A stretch of 44,297 bases of DNA. It comes from Lachnospiraceae bacterium UBA7182 (GTDB lineage Bacteria > Bacillota > Clostridia > Lachnospirales > Lachnospiraceae). This document shows, piece by piece, positions 1 to 7,720 of this stretch (within the stretch, counting starts at the first letter, position 1; each line of letters begins with the position of its first letter). The notes beneath the pieces are model-generated. The model was not told the origin of the DNA and did not search any database. It worked only from the letters and a program-made list of their open reading frames with translations. The position numbers and the translations under genes are program-made. The stretch is from NCBI GenBank assembly GCA_002491115.1, contig DKVI01000033.1, forward strand, positions 1 to 44,297, given 5' to 3'.

Positions 1-40
1 AAACCTTCGTGAAACAACCCTAATGATAGAAAAGTGCCGG

Positions 41-69
41 TTGACAGGGGCAGAAATTTTTGATAGGAT
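41..69 (+). promoter_or_regulatory. Sigma-A-like promoter at left edge
   Basis: A TTGACA box at 41-46 is followed after 17 bases by TAGGAT at 64-69, with a TG one base upstream of the -10 (61-62), so it has the extended -10 form. It would start transcription near 76 and read through the tRNA-like fragment at 139-160 toward the small gene at 269. What it drove originally is not clear because the left flank is outside the window. Confidence 0.5.
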
Positions 70-138
70 GAAGTCAAATTTAATAAGGTGCAGATGCTTC
101 GTAGAAACTAAATGTTTTAAAATATGTAACTACAAGTT

Positions 139-160
139 GTTCGAGTCCTGCTATCTCCAT
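139..160 (+). other. tRNA 3'-end-like fragment, possible attachment site core
   Basis: The 22 bases contain a T-loop-like TTCGAGT followed by CCTGC and ATCTCCA, which is what the 3' half of a T-arm and acceptor stem looks like, and then a T-rich run. The bases upstream of the loop do not pair with CCTGC, and no matching 5' acceptor strand is present upstream. It is therefore a 3' fragment, not a whole tRNA gene. Such fragments are typical of the attachment site left at the far end of an element that integrated into a tRNA gene. The AT-rich accessory genes beside it fit this. No integrase is visible in the window. Confidence 0.4.
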
Positions 161-268
161 TTTTCTTTTTATATCGAAAAAGCAGGTAAATATCCTGCAT
201 TTTTGATTTTATGGATGTTCAGAAAAAGTGGGAAATTCCTGTATAAGAGTCGAAAAAGAGCCGAAAAA

Positions 269-472
269 ATGAAAAAACCTGTTTTAAGTCCAGATTTTAC
301 GATAGAAGATATTCACAAGATGAGAGAGTACAATTATTATCAGACAAAAGATATGACTTCGCAAGAACGTATGGATTATTATAATAGCTGTGGTTTAGAG
401 GTTCATAGAGAAATACAATCTCGAAAAGGAAAAAAGCATAGAGAAAAGATGAATTTTGTTGAAAAACAATAG
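269..472 (+). CDS. Small uncharacterised protein, antitoxin-like
   Basis: This is a 67-residue, charged, soluble protein with no signal peptide or membrane segment. The open frame extends upstream to base 23, but I place the start at the ATG at 269 because the conserved-looking part begins there (MKKPVLSPDFTIEDI) and the upstream part is AT-rich and unconvincing. The ribosome binding site is weak (AAAGAG). The pattern 'SPDFT-EDI-K-REYN' recalls short Firmicutes proteins that are often encoded next to a toxin, such as a PIN-domain protein. This is a memory-based resemblance, not proof. No toxin follows here, so it may be an orphan. A clear terminator lies directly behind it, so it is a single-gene unit in the AT-rich left edge. 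Confidence 0.6.
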   Translation: MKKPVLSPDFTIEDIHKMREYNYYQTKDMTSQERMDYYNSCGLEVHREIQSRKGKKHREKMNFVEKQ

Positions 473-477
473 CAAGT

Positions 478-508
478 ACCTGCCATACACCATAGGCAGG
501 TTTTTTTA
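478..508 (+). terminator. Rho-independent terminator
   Basis: The stem ACCTGCC (478-484) pairs with GGCAGGT (495-501) around a 10-base loop and is followed by a run of T. It sits a few bases after the stop codon of the small gene and isolates it from the ATPase gene downstream. Confidence 0.85.
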
Positions 509-534
509 AAATAGGCATAATTCCGCAGAAGATC

Positions 535-588
535 TTGCATATTCCATAGATTTCGGCTAATATTAAATTATATTATAAATTAGCCGAA
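535..588 (+). promoter_or_regulatory. Promoter with palindromic operator upstream of DUF4143 ATPase
   Basis: TTGCAT at 535-540 and TAATAT at 558-563, 17 bases apart, form a sigma-A-like promoter. A perfect inverted repeat, TTCGGCTAAT (552-561) and ATTAGCCGAA (579-588), separated by 17 AT-rich bases, covers the -10 box and the start of the transcript. The ribosome binding site (AAAGGAG) begins inside the second arm. The position suggests a repressor site, or an RNA hairpin that hides the ribosome binding site. Which of the two applies cannot be told from sequence. Confidence 0.55.
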
Positions 589-600
589 AGGAGCCATCAT

Positions 601-1824
601 ATGCATTATATAACAAGGAATCTGGAGACTGTGGTGTGCCAGGTGACGAAGGAGTATCCGGTGGTGCTGATTACCGGTCCAAGGCAGACGGGAAAGACAA
701 CGATGCTTCTAAAAATGATGGAAGGTACGGATCGAAGTTATGTGTCATTGGATGATTTGAATGAAAGAAGCGTAGCTAAAAATGATCCGGAACTCTTTTT
801 GCAGTTGCATAAGCCGCCGATTTTAATTGATGAAGTGCAGTACGCGCCGGAGCTGTTTATTTATATTAAAATGCATGTGGACCGGTATCATAATCCGGGC
901 GCATTCTGGCTGACAGGATCACAGATCTTTCAGTTAATGAAAGGCGTACAGGAATCTTTGGCAGGCAGGGTGGCAGTTCTTTCCATGACCTCCCTGTCAC
1001 AGGCGGAGATATGCGGCAAAAGCATGGCTCCATTTACGGTTGATCTGGAGGCATTGTCTGACAGGGCAGAGGGCAGGACAGTGATGGACGCAGGGGGAAT
1101 TTTTGAACGGATCTATAAGGGTTCCATGCCGGCGATTGTCAGCGGCGTGAACAGTAACAGCCAGATTTTTTACAGCAGTTATCTAAACACATATATTGAC
1201 AGGGATGCAAGAGAATTATCAGAGAGCATAGATTCTTTGAAATTTTTCAGGTTTCTGACGGCCGTTGCCGCCAGATGCAGTCAAATGTTGAATTTGTCGG
1301 ATATAGCACAGGATGCGGATATCAATCAGATGCAGGTAAAACAGTGGCTTGGAATTTTAGAAACACTGGGGATTATCTTTTATTTGCACCCATTTTCTAA
1401 TAACCTGTTAAAACGCCTTGTGAAGACACCAAAACTTTATTTTTACGATACAGGTCTGGTTTGCTATCTGACCAGATGGAGCGATGCAAAAACACTGGAA
1501 AGCGGCGCCATGAACGGCGCAATACTGGAAAACTATGTGGTATCCGAGATTGCAAAGACATATTTAGGCTGCGGGCGCGAGCCATATATGTATTATTACA
1601 GGGATAAAGACGCAAAAGAGATTGATATTGTGCTGGAACATGACGGTATTCTAAACCCAATTGAAATAAAGAAAACTTCCAATCCGGGAAGTGAACTTAC
1701 AAAAACATTTTCTCTTTTGGACCGGGCAAGCGTGCCGCGGGGGAAAGGCGCTGTGATCTGCATGAAGCCTCAGCTTGGCGCCATTGACAGGGACAACTAT
1801 ATTGTCCCGATTTGGATGATCTAA
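601..1824 (+). CDS. AAA ATPase with DUF4143 domain
   Basis: This 407-residue cytoplasmic protein has an N-terminal AAA_14-type ATPase domain with Walker A GPRQTGKTT at residues 26-34 and Walker B PPILIDEVQ at about 72-80. A DUF4143 C-terminal region follows. Around residues 338-365 it has 'KEIDIVLEHDG...PIEIKK', the D...ExK pattern of a PD-(D/E)XK-like nuclease fold that is common in this family. The family is widespread in gut bacteria and archaea, usually as orphan accessory genes, and its physiological role is unknown. It stands alone behind its own promoter and palindrome, in the accessory edge of the window. No partner toxin or transposase is visible. Family assignment is firm; function is not. 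Confidence 0.92.
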   Translation: MHYITRNLETVVCQVTKEYPVVLITGPRQTGKTTMLLKMMEGTDRSYVSLDDLNERSVAKNDPELFLQLHKPPILIDEVQYAPELFIYIKMHVDRYHNPGAFWLTGSQIFQLMKGVQESLAGRVAVLSMTSLSQAEICGKSMAPFTVDLEALSDRAEGRTVMDAGGIFERIYKGSMPAIVSGVNSNSQIFYSSYLNTYIDRDARELSESIDSLKFFRFLTAVAARCSQMLNLSDIAQDADINQMQVKQWLGILETLGIIFYLHPFSNNLLKRLVKTPKLYFYDTGLVCYLTRWSDAKTLESGAMNGAILENYVVSEIAKTYLGCGREPYMYYYRDKDAKEIDIVLEHDGILNPIEIKKTSNPGSELTKTFSLLDRASVPRGKGAVICMKPQLGAIDRDNYIVPIWMI

Positions 1825-1911
1825 GCGTCCGCCTCTCTTTTTCGTGCAGATATTAAGAGGAAAAAAACGGATGAACAGGATATAGTAAAAGCGGTAGGAG
1901 GATTTTACAGG

Positions 1912-2769
1912 ATGGAATGGATTGAAAGGTTAAATGACACGATCAGCTATATGGAAGAACATCTGACGGATGGGATAGATTATGAAAAGCTTGGGCGGAT
2001 TGCCTGTTGTTCTGCTTATCATTATCAGAGAATGTTCGCTTATATGGCGGGCGTTCCTCTGTCGGAATATATCCGCAGAAGGAAAATGTCGCTGGCTGCC
2101 GTAGATCTGCGGGAAAAGGGTGCGAAAGTCATTGATATAGCGGGCAAATACGGGTATAGTTCACCTACTGCCTTTAACAGGGCCTTTCAGTCCGTTCACG
2201 GGATCGCGCCCTCTGCCGTAAAGAACGAAGGGGTGTCTGTAAAATCATTTCCTCCCATCACATTTAAAATCACAGTAAAGGGAGTAGAAGAGATGAATTA
2301 TCGGATTGAGACAAAAGAGGCTTTTCGTATTGTGGGCGTGTCCGTACCGTTATATAAGGATATTGAGAAAAATTTTACAGTCATTCCGCCCAAGTGGGAA
2401 GAAGTGGCCCAAAACGGGACCCTGCAGAAACTGATTGGTATGATGGACACGCCGCCCATGGGCGTGTTGGGCGTAAGCATCTGTAATGACAAAGAACCGT
2501 GGAGATATTATATTGCCGTATCCACGACAAAGGAAAACGACGGTCTGGAAGAATATACGGTGCCTGCGGCTACCTGGGCAATCTTTTCAGGGACAGGCGC
2601 GGGCCAGTCTATCCAGGAACTGGAACGGCGGGTTGTTACCGAATGGCTGCCGACTTCGGGATATGAATATGGCGATGCGCCGGATCTGGAAGTATATCTG
2701 AATCCTGATCCGCAGAACGCGCAGTATGAAGTGTGGATTCCTGTGGTGAAGAAAGGCCAGGGTTCGTAA
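1912..2769 (+). CDS. AraC-family regulator with GyrI-like effector domain
   Basis: This 285-residue protein has two helix-turn-helix motifs in the N-terminal AraC domain (residues about 1-105, with 'KVIDIAGKYGYSSPTAFNRAF' forming the second motif region). A GyrI-like small-molecule binding domain (AraC_E_bind) follows from about residue 128 to the end. This layout is the Rob/SoxS-like and BltR-like class, which sense drugs or hydrophobic ligands through the GyrI-like fold. The start at 1912 is supported by GTAGGAGG at about 1894-1901. No transporter lies beside it, so the target is unknown. The ROK gene downstream has its own promoter and probably is not controlled through read-through. Confidence 0.9.
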   Translation: MEWIERLNDTISYMEEHLTDGIDYEKLGRIACCSAYHYQRMFAYMAGVPLSEYIRRRKMSLAAVDLREKGAKVIDIAGKYGYSSPTAFNRAFQSVHGIAPSAVKNEGVSVKSFPPITFKITVKGVEEMNYRIETKEAFRIVGVSVPLYKDIEKNFTVIPPKWEEVAQNGTLQKLIGMMDTPPMGVLGVSICNDKEPWRYYIAVSTTKENDGLEEYTVPAATWAIFSGTGAGQSIQELERRVVTEWLPTSGYEYGDAPDLEVYLNPDPQNAQYEVWIPVVKKGQGS

Positions 2770-2806
2770 TACAGCAGTCTTAGAAATGATTCATAAAGAT
2801 TTTTTC

Positions 2807-2834
2807 TTGCAAATCCTTTGTCAGACAGTATAAT
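2807..2834 (+). promoter_or_regulatory. Sigma-A-like promoter of ROK gene
   Basis: TTGCAA at 2807-2812 and a consensus TATAAT at 2829-2834 are separated by 16 bases, 43 bases upstream of the TTG start codon of the ROK gene. Confidence 0.65.
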
Positions 2835-2876
2835 GAGAATAGATGTACAGCAGCAGGTGACAGGAGGGAAGAATCT

Positions 2877-3773
2877 TTGGCGGACCAAAAAGTAGCCGTA
2901 CTGGATATCGGCGGAAGTTTTATCAAGTATGGGCAGATGAATGAGAGACTGGAAATTTTGAACCGCGGAAAGATAAGAACGCAGCGGGATCAGATAGATA
3001 CGTTTTATCAGACGCTGGATCATGTATGGGATGAGATCGGTGCGGGGACGCGGGGGCTGGCGGTCAGTATGCCGGGGGTGATTGACTCGGTGCGCGGATA
3101 TGCCATCAGCGGAGGTTCTCTTGAAATTCTGAATCAAAGTGATTTTGCAGGGGAACTTAGAAAGCGGTATCAGGTGCCTGTATGGATCGGCAACGACGCC
3201 AAATGCGCGGCGGTGGCGGAGGTGGGATACGGCGTATTGAAAGGCGTGGATTCCGCGGTGGCGATTATCCTTGGCACAGGTGTGGGAGGATGCCTGATCC
3301 GGGATGGAAAAGTCTTTTTTGGCAGGCATTTTTCCGCTGGGGAAGTGAGTTTTTTACATATCAATTATCACAAAATCCATGACCGGGATGAATGGTGGGC
3401 CAATGTAAACGGGATTGAAGGTTTTTTGTCCATCGTGCAGGAGGCCATGGGAACAGAGGAAACTTTTTCGGGGGAAGAGATCTTTGCCATGGCCCGGGAG
3501 GGAAACGAAGCGGTGCTTCACGCCATCGACCGGTTTGCGGAGATCATAGCGGCGCAGGTATTTAATATACACTGTATCTGCGATGTGGAGAAAATCGCCA
3601 TCGGGGGCGGCATCTCCCAGCAAACGCTTCTGATAGAAAAAATCGACGAAAAATTTACGGAGATATTTTCAGAGTATCCCTTCCCTCTGTTCCGGCCTTC
3701 GATTGTCGCCTGCCGGTTCTGCAATGATGCCAATCTGATCGGAGCGTATTATCAGTTTTGCCAGATGAAATAA
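2877..3773 (+). CDS. ROK family protein (sugar kinase-like)
   Basis: The start is TTG at 2877, chosen because CAGGAGGG lies just upstream and the conserved ATP-binding motif (VLDIGGSFIKYG) begins at residue 8. The 298-residue length fits a stand-alone ROK sugar kinase; there is no DNA-binding extension. The phosphate-binding region and the catalytic Asp in 'IGNDAKCAAVAE' are present, as is 'ILGTGVGGCLI'. Two features are odd. The zinc-binding CxCGxxGC motif of most ROK kinases is missing, and the usual GExGH sugar-binding motif reads GEVSFLHI. It may therefore use an atypical sugar, or act as a sensor. It stands alone between its promoter and a terminator, so context gives no substrate. Confidence 0.88.
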   Translation: MADQKVAVLDIGGSFIKYGQMNERLEILNRGKIRTQRDQIDTFYQTLDHVWDEIGAGTRGLAVSMPGVIDSVRGYAISGGSLEILNQSDFAGELRKRYQVPVWIGNDAKCAAVAEVGYGVLKGVDSAVAIILGTGVGGCLIRDGKVFFGRHFSAGEVSFLHINYHKIHDRDEWWANVNGIEGFLSIVQEAMGTEETFSGEEIFAMAREGNEAVLHAIDRFAEIIAAQVFNIHCICDVEKIAIGGGISQQTLLIEKIDEKFTEIFSEYPFPLFRPSIVACRFCNDANLIGAYYQFCQMK

Positions 3774-3775
3774 AA

Positions 3776-3819
3776 ACCGCCGTACAGGACAGATTATGAT
3801 TCCTGTGCGGTGGTTTTTT
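3776..3819. terminator. Terminator between convergent genes
   Basis: A 14-base-pair stem (3776-3789 with 3801-3814, two G-T pairs) has an 11-base loop and a run of T at 3814-3819. It begins three bases after the ROK stop codon and lies before the stop codon of the convergent minus-strand gene. The A-rich 5' side could let it work in both directions. Confidence 0.85.
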
Positions 3820-3826
3820 GAGCTTT

Positions 3827-6800
3827 TTATTCTGTAATCGTAAATGGTTTTGTTATAGTTCCTTTAAAATTGCCCTTTCCTTTTATAATAATAGTCGGCG
3901 GCTTCGGATCTGCAGCAGATTTGACTCTATTATTATTTTTGTATGAAATTGTATAGTCTCTGCCTTCTACAAGTCTTTTTCCTCCAAAAGTCAGTTGTGG
4001 TTTGGGTTTTGCTTTGCCGGACACCAGTTTTCCCTGCATTTCTGTTTCCAGACCCTGGATCAGATTTTTCGGGTCTTCTTTCAAATCATATGCTGTAATC
4101 TTGAAAGACTTTTTAAGGAGACCCGTATATCCGTTAATTCCCTGTATAATGAGGATGGCTTTTCCGGTATTTTTATTGTTGGAGTAGAATACTTCATAGT
4201 CGGTTCCTTTTAACAGTTGATCTGTTCCTACAGTGATTTCCATTTTGGAAGTATCCTGTTCCTGACAGCTTCCGTTATAAAGCATACTTTTTTGCAGTGT
4301 AAGCCCTGTGATAGAAGCTTTTTTCATGGATTTTCCCTTAATCTGGAAAGTAGTTCTTTTTGTTCCGATATACTCTCCCTTACCTCTGAGGATGACCGTA
4401 GCGGTTCCGACTTCTGTGTTGTTTTCATATTCCACATCATAGTCTTCACCGTCCAGAAGTGCTCCTTCTTCACCTTTAAAAGTAACTTTCAGTTCGTCAC
4501 TGTCCAGCTCCACAGGACCTCCGGTATAGTCCTGTGCGGGTATTTTTCTGACCCTGGCTTTGCTGATCAGTTTATAATCATCAGGATTGATGATGGAAAG
4601 CTGAATGGTTCTTTCGCCTGTAAAATTACTCCCTTTTTTCGCCGTAACAAGAATATCATAGTCGCCTTCTTCCTGATATGCGTCTTCACCGTCGGGATAG
4701 GAAACGGTAAAATCTTTGTTGTTTGTTAGTTTTTTCCCGTTCCAGGACAGCACCGGTATTTTTTTCTGAACTTTTTGGTTATATATGACGGCAATATTGT
4801 CTGCGGTGACTTCTTCCAAATCTACAGGTGTAATGTTAAAATATACGGTTTTGCCGACCGGATAATGTTTTTTTCCGGTTATGATTATGGCAGGCGCGCC
4901 GTCTGTATTGGATATGGTGTTTACTTTTGTATTATTTTTATATTTGACTGTATAATCAACCCCTTCATCCAGGCGCTCGTTATTCCAGTATACATGCACT
5001 TCCGGTTTGATGGCTTTCCCTGTATAAGATACATCCTGTACAGGTGTGGTCCAGAAACCTTCCGGGATTTTACCATCCTGTGGAAGGTCTTCGGCTGGTA
5101 CATCACCGGAATCTTCTTTGAATATCTGCCATCCTGCATAGAGAATGGTGTCTGTCTGAACGGTGTCTTTGGAAAAATTCCATTTATTTTTGCAGTCTTT
5201 TTCTTTGTACCATCCGGTGAACGTGTACCCGTCGGCTTTGGGAGCTGTCGGTTCCTGAATTAAAGAGTCTTTTTTAACGGATAAGCCGTTTTGGTAATCT
5301 GCCGGTAATGTGCCGTGGCCCTGCAGGTCGAAGGTTACCCTGCAGGCAGAGGTTTCCGGATTTTCCGGCTTTTTTTGCTGGCAGTACTGTTCTAAGCGGG
5401 CGCTTATGTCATCCGCGCTCTGGTATCCCTGAGAGATATACTGCAATTTGTTGTCTGCGTCAATATAACAGATGACCGGAAGCGTAAGGCTGATACTTCC
5501 GGAAGTGTAGATACCGGATACTTGCAGATACTGAAACAGGACTGTATTATATCTGCCGGATGTATCGTACGCGAAGGTAATCTGAGCGCTTCCGTACATA
5601 TCTTTGAAACTGGCGACATCCGCTTTATCTCTTCCGTCAATCTCAAGCGCATAAATGTCCAGATCTGAAAATCCATGGTCGGCAATGCCTTTGATGGTTC
5701 TTCTGCTGTAGCCGCAGGTGGTTCGGAAGAAGATCAGCAGTTTAGGTTTCTGATCTGCTTTGGAAGTGACCGTTTTGTCATCAATGGTGGTAAAGGATAT
5801 TTCCGGATTATTAATATTTAGCCCGTCTGTGGACTGTTCCCACTTGGCATAAAGTGTCAGATTCCCCGTAGTACCTCCGCCGATTTGCGTGACTTTATGG
5901 GAAAAAGCGGCATCGCTGTACCAGCCTGCAAAGGTATATCCGGTTTTGGCAGGATCTTTCAGGATGATGACAGGAGATGTCTGTGTGTAGGTGGCAGGAT
6001 TGGAGCTGTCGTTGGTACCGCCGTCCAGAACATAGGTAATGGTATAAGTTTCTCCTGTGACTCCGTAATTACAATAGCGTGTTAGATTGGAAGCCACTGC
6101 GTCGCCGTCGGTGCTGCCGGTAGTCAGGTATTGAAATTTGTTGTTGGCGTCAATGTAACAAATGATAGGAAGGGTAGCACCTGCTGTTGGATCGTTGCCT
6201 GCCGCGTCAAAATAAGCCCACATGGCGCGGCTGTCGGCTACACCGTAAGTGTCATATGTAAACAGGATATCATTGTTTCCGGACGCATAAGTATTTTTAA
6301 AAGAAATAACGCTGTCTTTTGACTGTCCGGTCGTCTCTATGGCCAGGATATCCACATTCGGAAATCCTCTCTGGGCGATTGATCGTATGGAGGCCTGGCT
6401 AAGACCGCAGGTGGTTTTATAAAAGATAAGTATTTTAGGTTTACCCTGCGCTGCGGATAAAACTTCTTTGTCTTCGATGCTTATAAAATCGTATTCTGGG
6501 TTGTCAAGTCCCAGCCCGGAAGCGCCTTCTTCCTCATCCTGACCTTCTTTATAGGAAGCAGATGCCATGGGATATTCAGAGAGAAATGCCGCGGAAGTAT
6601 ACAGCTCATCTCTGACATGATTTACAAATTCCGCGTCGTTTTTCAGGAAATAGTCATAGATCGTACGTGTGCTCTGGTCGTCCCAGGTGCAGTCAATATT
6701 GTAGTATTTGGAACCGATTTGTACAATATTCCATCCATGTGCTTCTCCGTTGCCTTTTCCTGATATGATGCGCACGGACAGCCCGGCATCTTTACACATA

Positions 6801-7720
6801 CGGTAGAAAAGCACGGCGTATCCCTGGCAGACTGAAGAGCCTTTACAAAGGGCGTCGTAGGCGGAATAGCTGCTGTAAGTGTAGTCATACTCCACATGAT
6901 CGCAGATGTAATCATGGATCAGGCGGATTTTTTCGTAGTTGCTTTTTCCGCTCAAAGCAAGTTCTGCCATAACGCTGTTTACTTTTGTGGTCAGTTCCGT
7001 CTCCTGAGCGGCGTCTGAGTGGTAGAGGACAGTGCAGTTTAGAGTATAGGGTCCGCCGGTACTGGTGCTTTGCACCTGATAAGCCTGGAGGCCATAAAGA
7101 AGCGCGTCTCCTTCCTGCCCCGTACAGTCCGGGGTGTACGCCATGGCAGCATCAAAGACTTCTTCCCTAAAATTTTGACTGGCTGTATATAAATCGCTGG
7201 GTACAGAAAAGCTAAATGAAGTGGAGCGCTTTACCAGTTCGCCCCGCACATATTCTGCGGCTGCTTCTATGGATTGATAAAGGGCAGCGGCACGGGTGGT
7301 TCCCTTTGCCTGGATCTGTCCGCCGTCTTGCAGTGCATCCAGTTCGGCTTGTAATTGCGTGCGGTCCAGGACGTCTTCATATATCGGGTTTACGACAACC
7401 TGACAGTCGCTGAAAGTGTTTTCCTCTGGCGCAGTTTCATTTTTGGCAGTATTTTGTGTGTTTTCTGTGCCGGAGTCAGCAGGGTCTGCAGAGACCGGAT
7501 CCGCTGTTACTTCATTTTCCGGAGCTTCCGATCTGTCATCGTCTGATGAACTGCCGAGGGTTTCTTCTGCGGCCTGTATTTCCGATACGCTTTCCTCAAT
7601 TTGAAAGGCCGGTAGAGGTTCTTCCTCTGCCGCCGCCGACACAGGAAATTCTATTCCGGTTGAGAGTAATGCCGCGGACAAAAGTACGCATAAAAATCGG
7701 TTTAATTTTCTTTGTTTCAT
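3827..7720 (-). CDS. Secreted multidomain protein: transglutaminase-like, CxxS thioredoxin-like, InlB repeats
   Basis: This 1297-residue protein has a signal peptide (residues 1-30, cut near VSAA) and a low-complexity acidic linker (to about 105). A transglutaminase-like domain spans about 240-370, with Cys298 (SVCQGYA), His328 (EAHGW) and Asp343 (YYNIDCTW) as a complete triad. Two thioredoxin-like domains (about 405-550 and 637-780) have TTCGLS and TTCGYS, that is, CxxS instead of CxxC. Each thioredoxin-like domain is followed by a Listeria-Bacteroides (InlB) repeat (558-627 and 793-864, ending LYAKW and LYAGW). From about 895 to the end there are roughly five repeats of the form 'YTG-A-P...G-DY-V-Y-NN', an extracellular Ig-like module. 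No LPxTG or SLH anchor is seen. It is probably a secreted or wall-associated protein acting on peptides or wall material. Its Shine-Dalgarno (AAGGAGGA) lies inside the end of the amidase gene, so the two genes are cotranscribed. Confidence 0.88.
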   Translation of the reverse strand: MKQRKLNRFLCVLLSAALLSTGIEFPVSAAAEEEPLPAFQIEESVSEIQAAEETLGSSSDDDRSEAPENEVTADPVSADPADSGTENTQNTAKNETAPEENTFSDCQVVVNPIYEDVLDRTQLQAELDALQDGGQIQAKGTTRAAALYQSIEAAAEYVRGELVKRSTSFSFSVPSDLYTASQNFREEVFDAAMAYTPDCTGQEGDALLYGLQAYQVQSTSTGGPYTLNCTVLYHSDAAQETELTTKVNSVMAELALSGKSNYEKIRLIHDYICDHVEYDYTYSSYSAYDALCKGSSVCQGYAVLFYRMCKDAGLSVRIISGKGNGEAHGWNIVQIGSKYYNIDCTWDDQSTRTIYDYFLKNDAEFVNHVRDELYTSAAFLSEYPMASASYKEGQDEEEGASGLGLDNPEYDFISIEDKEVLSAAQGKPKILIFYKTTCGLSQASIRSIAQRGFPNVDILAIETTGQSKDSVISFKNTYASGNNDILFTYDTYGVADSRAMWAYFDAAGNDPTAGATLPIICYIDANNKFQYLTTGSTDGDAVASNLTRYCNYGVTGETYTITYVLDGGTNDSSNPATYTQTSPVIILKDPAKTGYTFAGWYSDAAFSHKVTQIGGGTTGNLTLYAKWEQSTDGLNINNPEISFTTIDDKTVTSKADQKPKLLIFFRTTCGYSRRTIKGIADHGFSDLDIYALEIDGRDKADVASFKDMYGSAQITFAYDTSGRYNTVLFQYLQVSGIYTSGSISLTLPVICYIDADNKLQYISQGYQSADDISARLEQYCQQKKPENPETSACRVTFDLQGHGTLPADYQNGLSVKKDSLIQEPTAPKADGYTFTGWYKEKDCKNKWNFSKDTVQTDTILYAGWQIFKEDSGDVPAEDLPQDGKIPEGFWTTPVQDVSYTGKAIKPEVHVYWNNERLDEGVDYTVKYKNNTKVNTISNTDGAPAIIITGKKHYPVGKTVYFNITPVDLEEVTADNIAVIYNQKVQKKIPVLSWNGKKLTNNKDFTVSYPDGEDAYQEEGDYDILVTAKKGSNFTGERTIQLSIINPDDYKLISKARVRKIPAQDYTGGPVELDSDELKVTFKGEEGALLDGEDYDVEYENNTEVGTATVILRGKGEYIGTKRTTFQIKGKSMKKASITGLTLQKSMLYNGSCQEQDTSKMEITVGTDQLLKGTDYEVFYSNNKNTGKAILIIQGINGYTGLLKKSFKITAYDLKEDPKNLIQGLETEMQGKLVSGKAKPKPQLTFGGKRLVEGRDYTISYKNNNRVKSAADPKPPTIIIKGKGNFKGTITKPFTITE

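Noticed and set aside
139..160. A complete tRNA gene at the left edge
   Set aside because: No 5' acceptor strand, D-arm or anticodon arm can be folded upstream; only the 3' part matches.
2508..3329. Minus-strand open frame of 273 codons over the AraC and ROK genes
   Set aside because: It runs opposite to two well-supported genes, has no ribosome binding site and has no domain resemblance.
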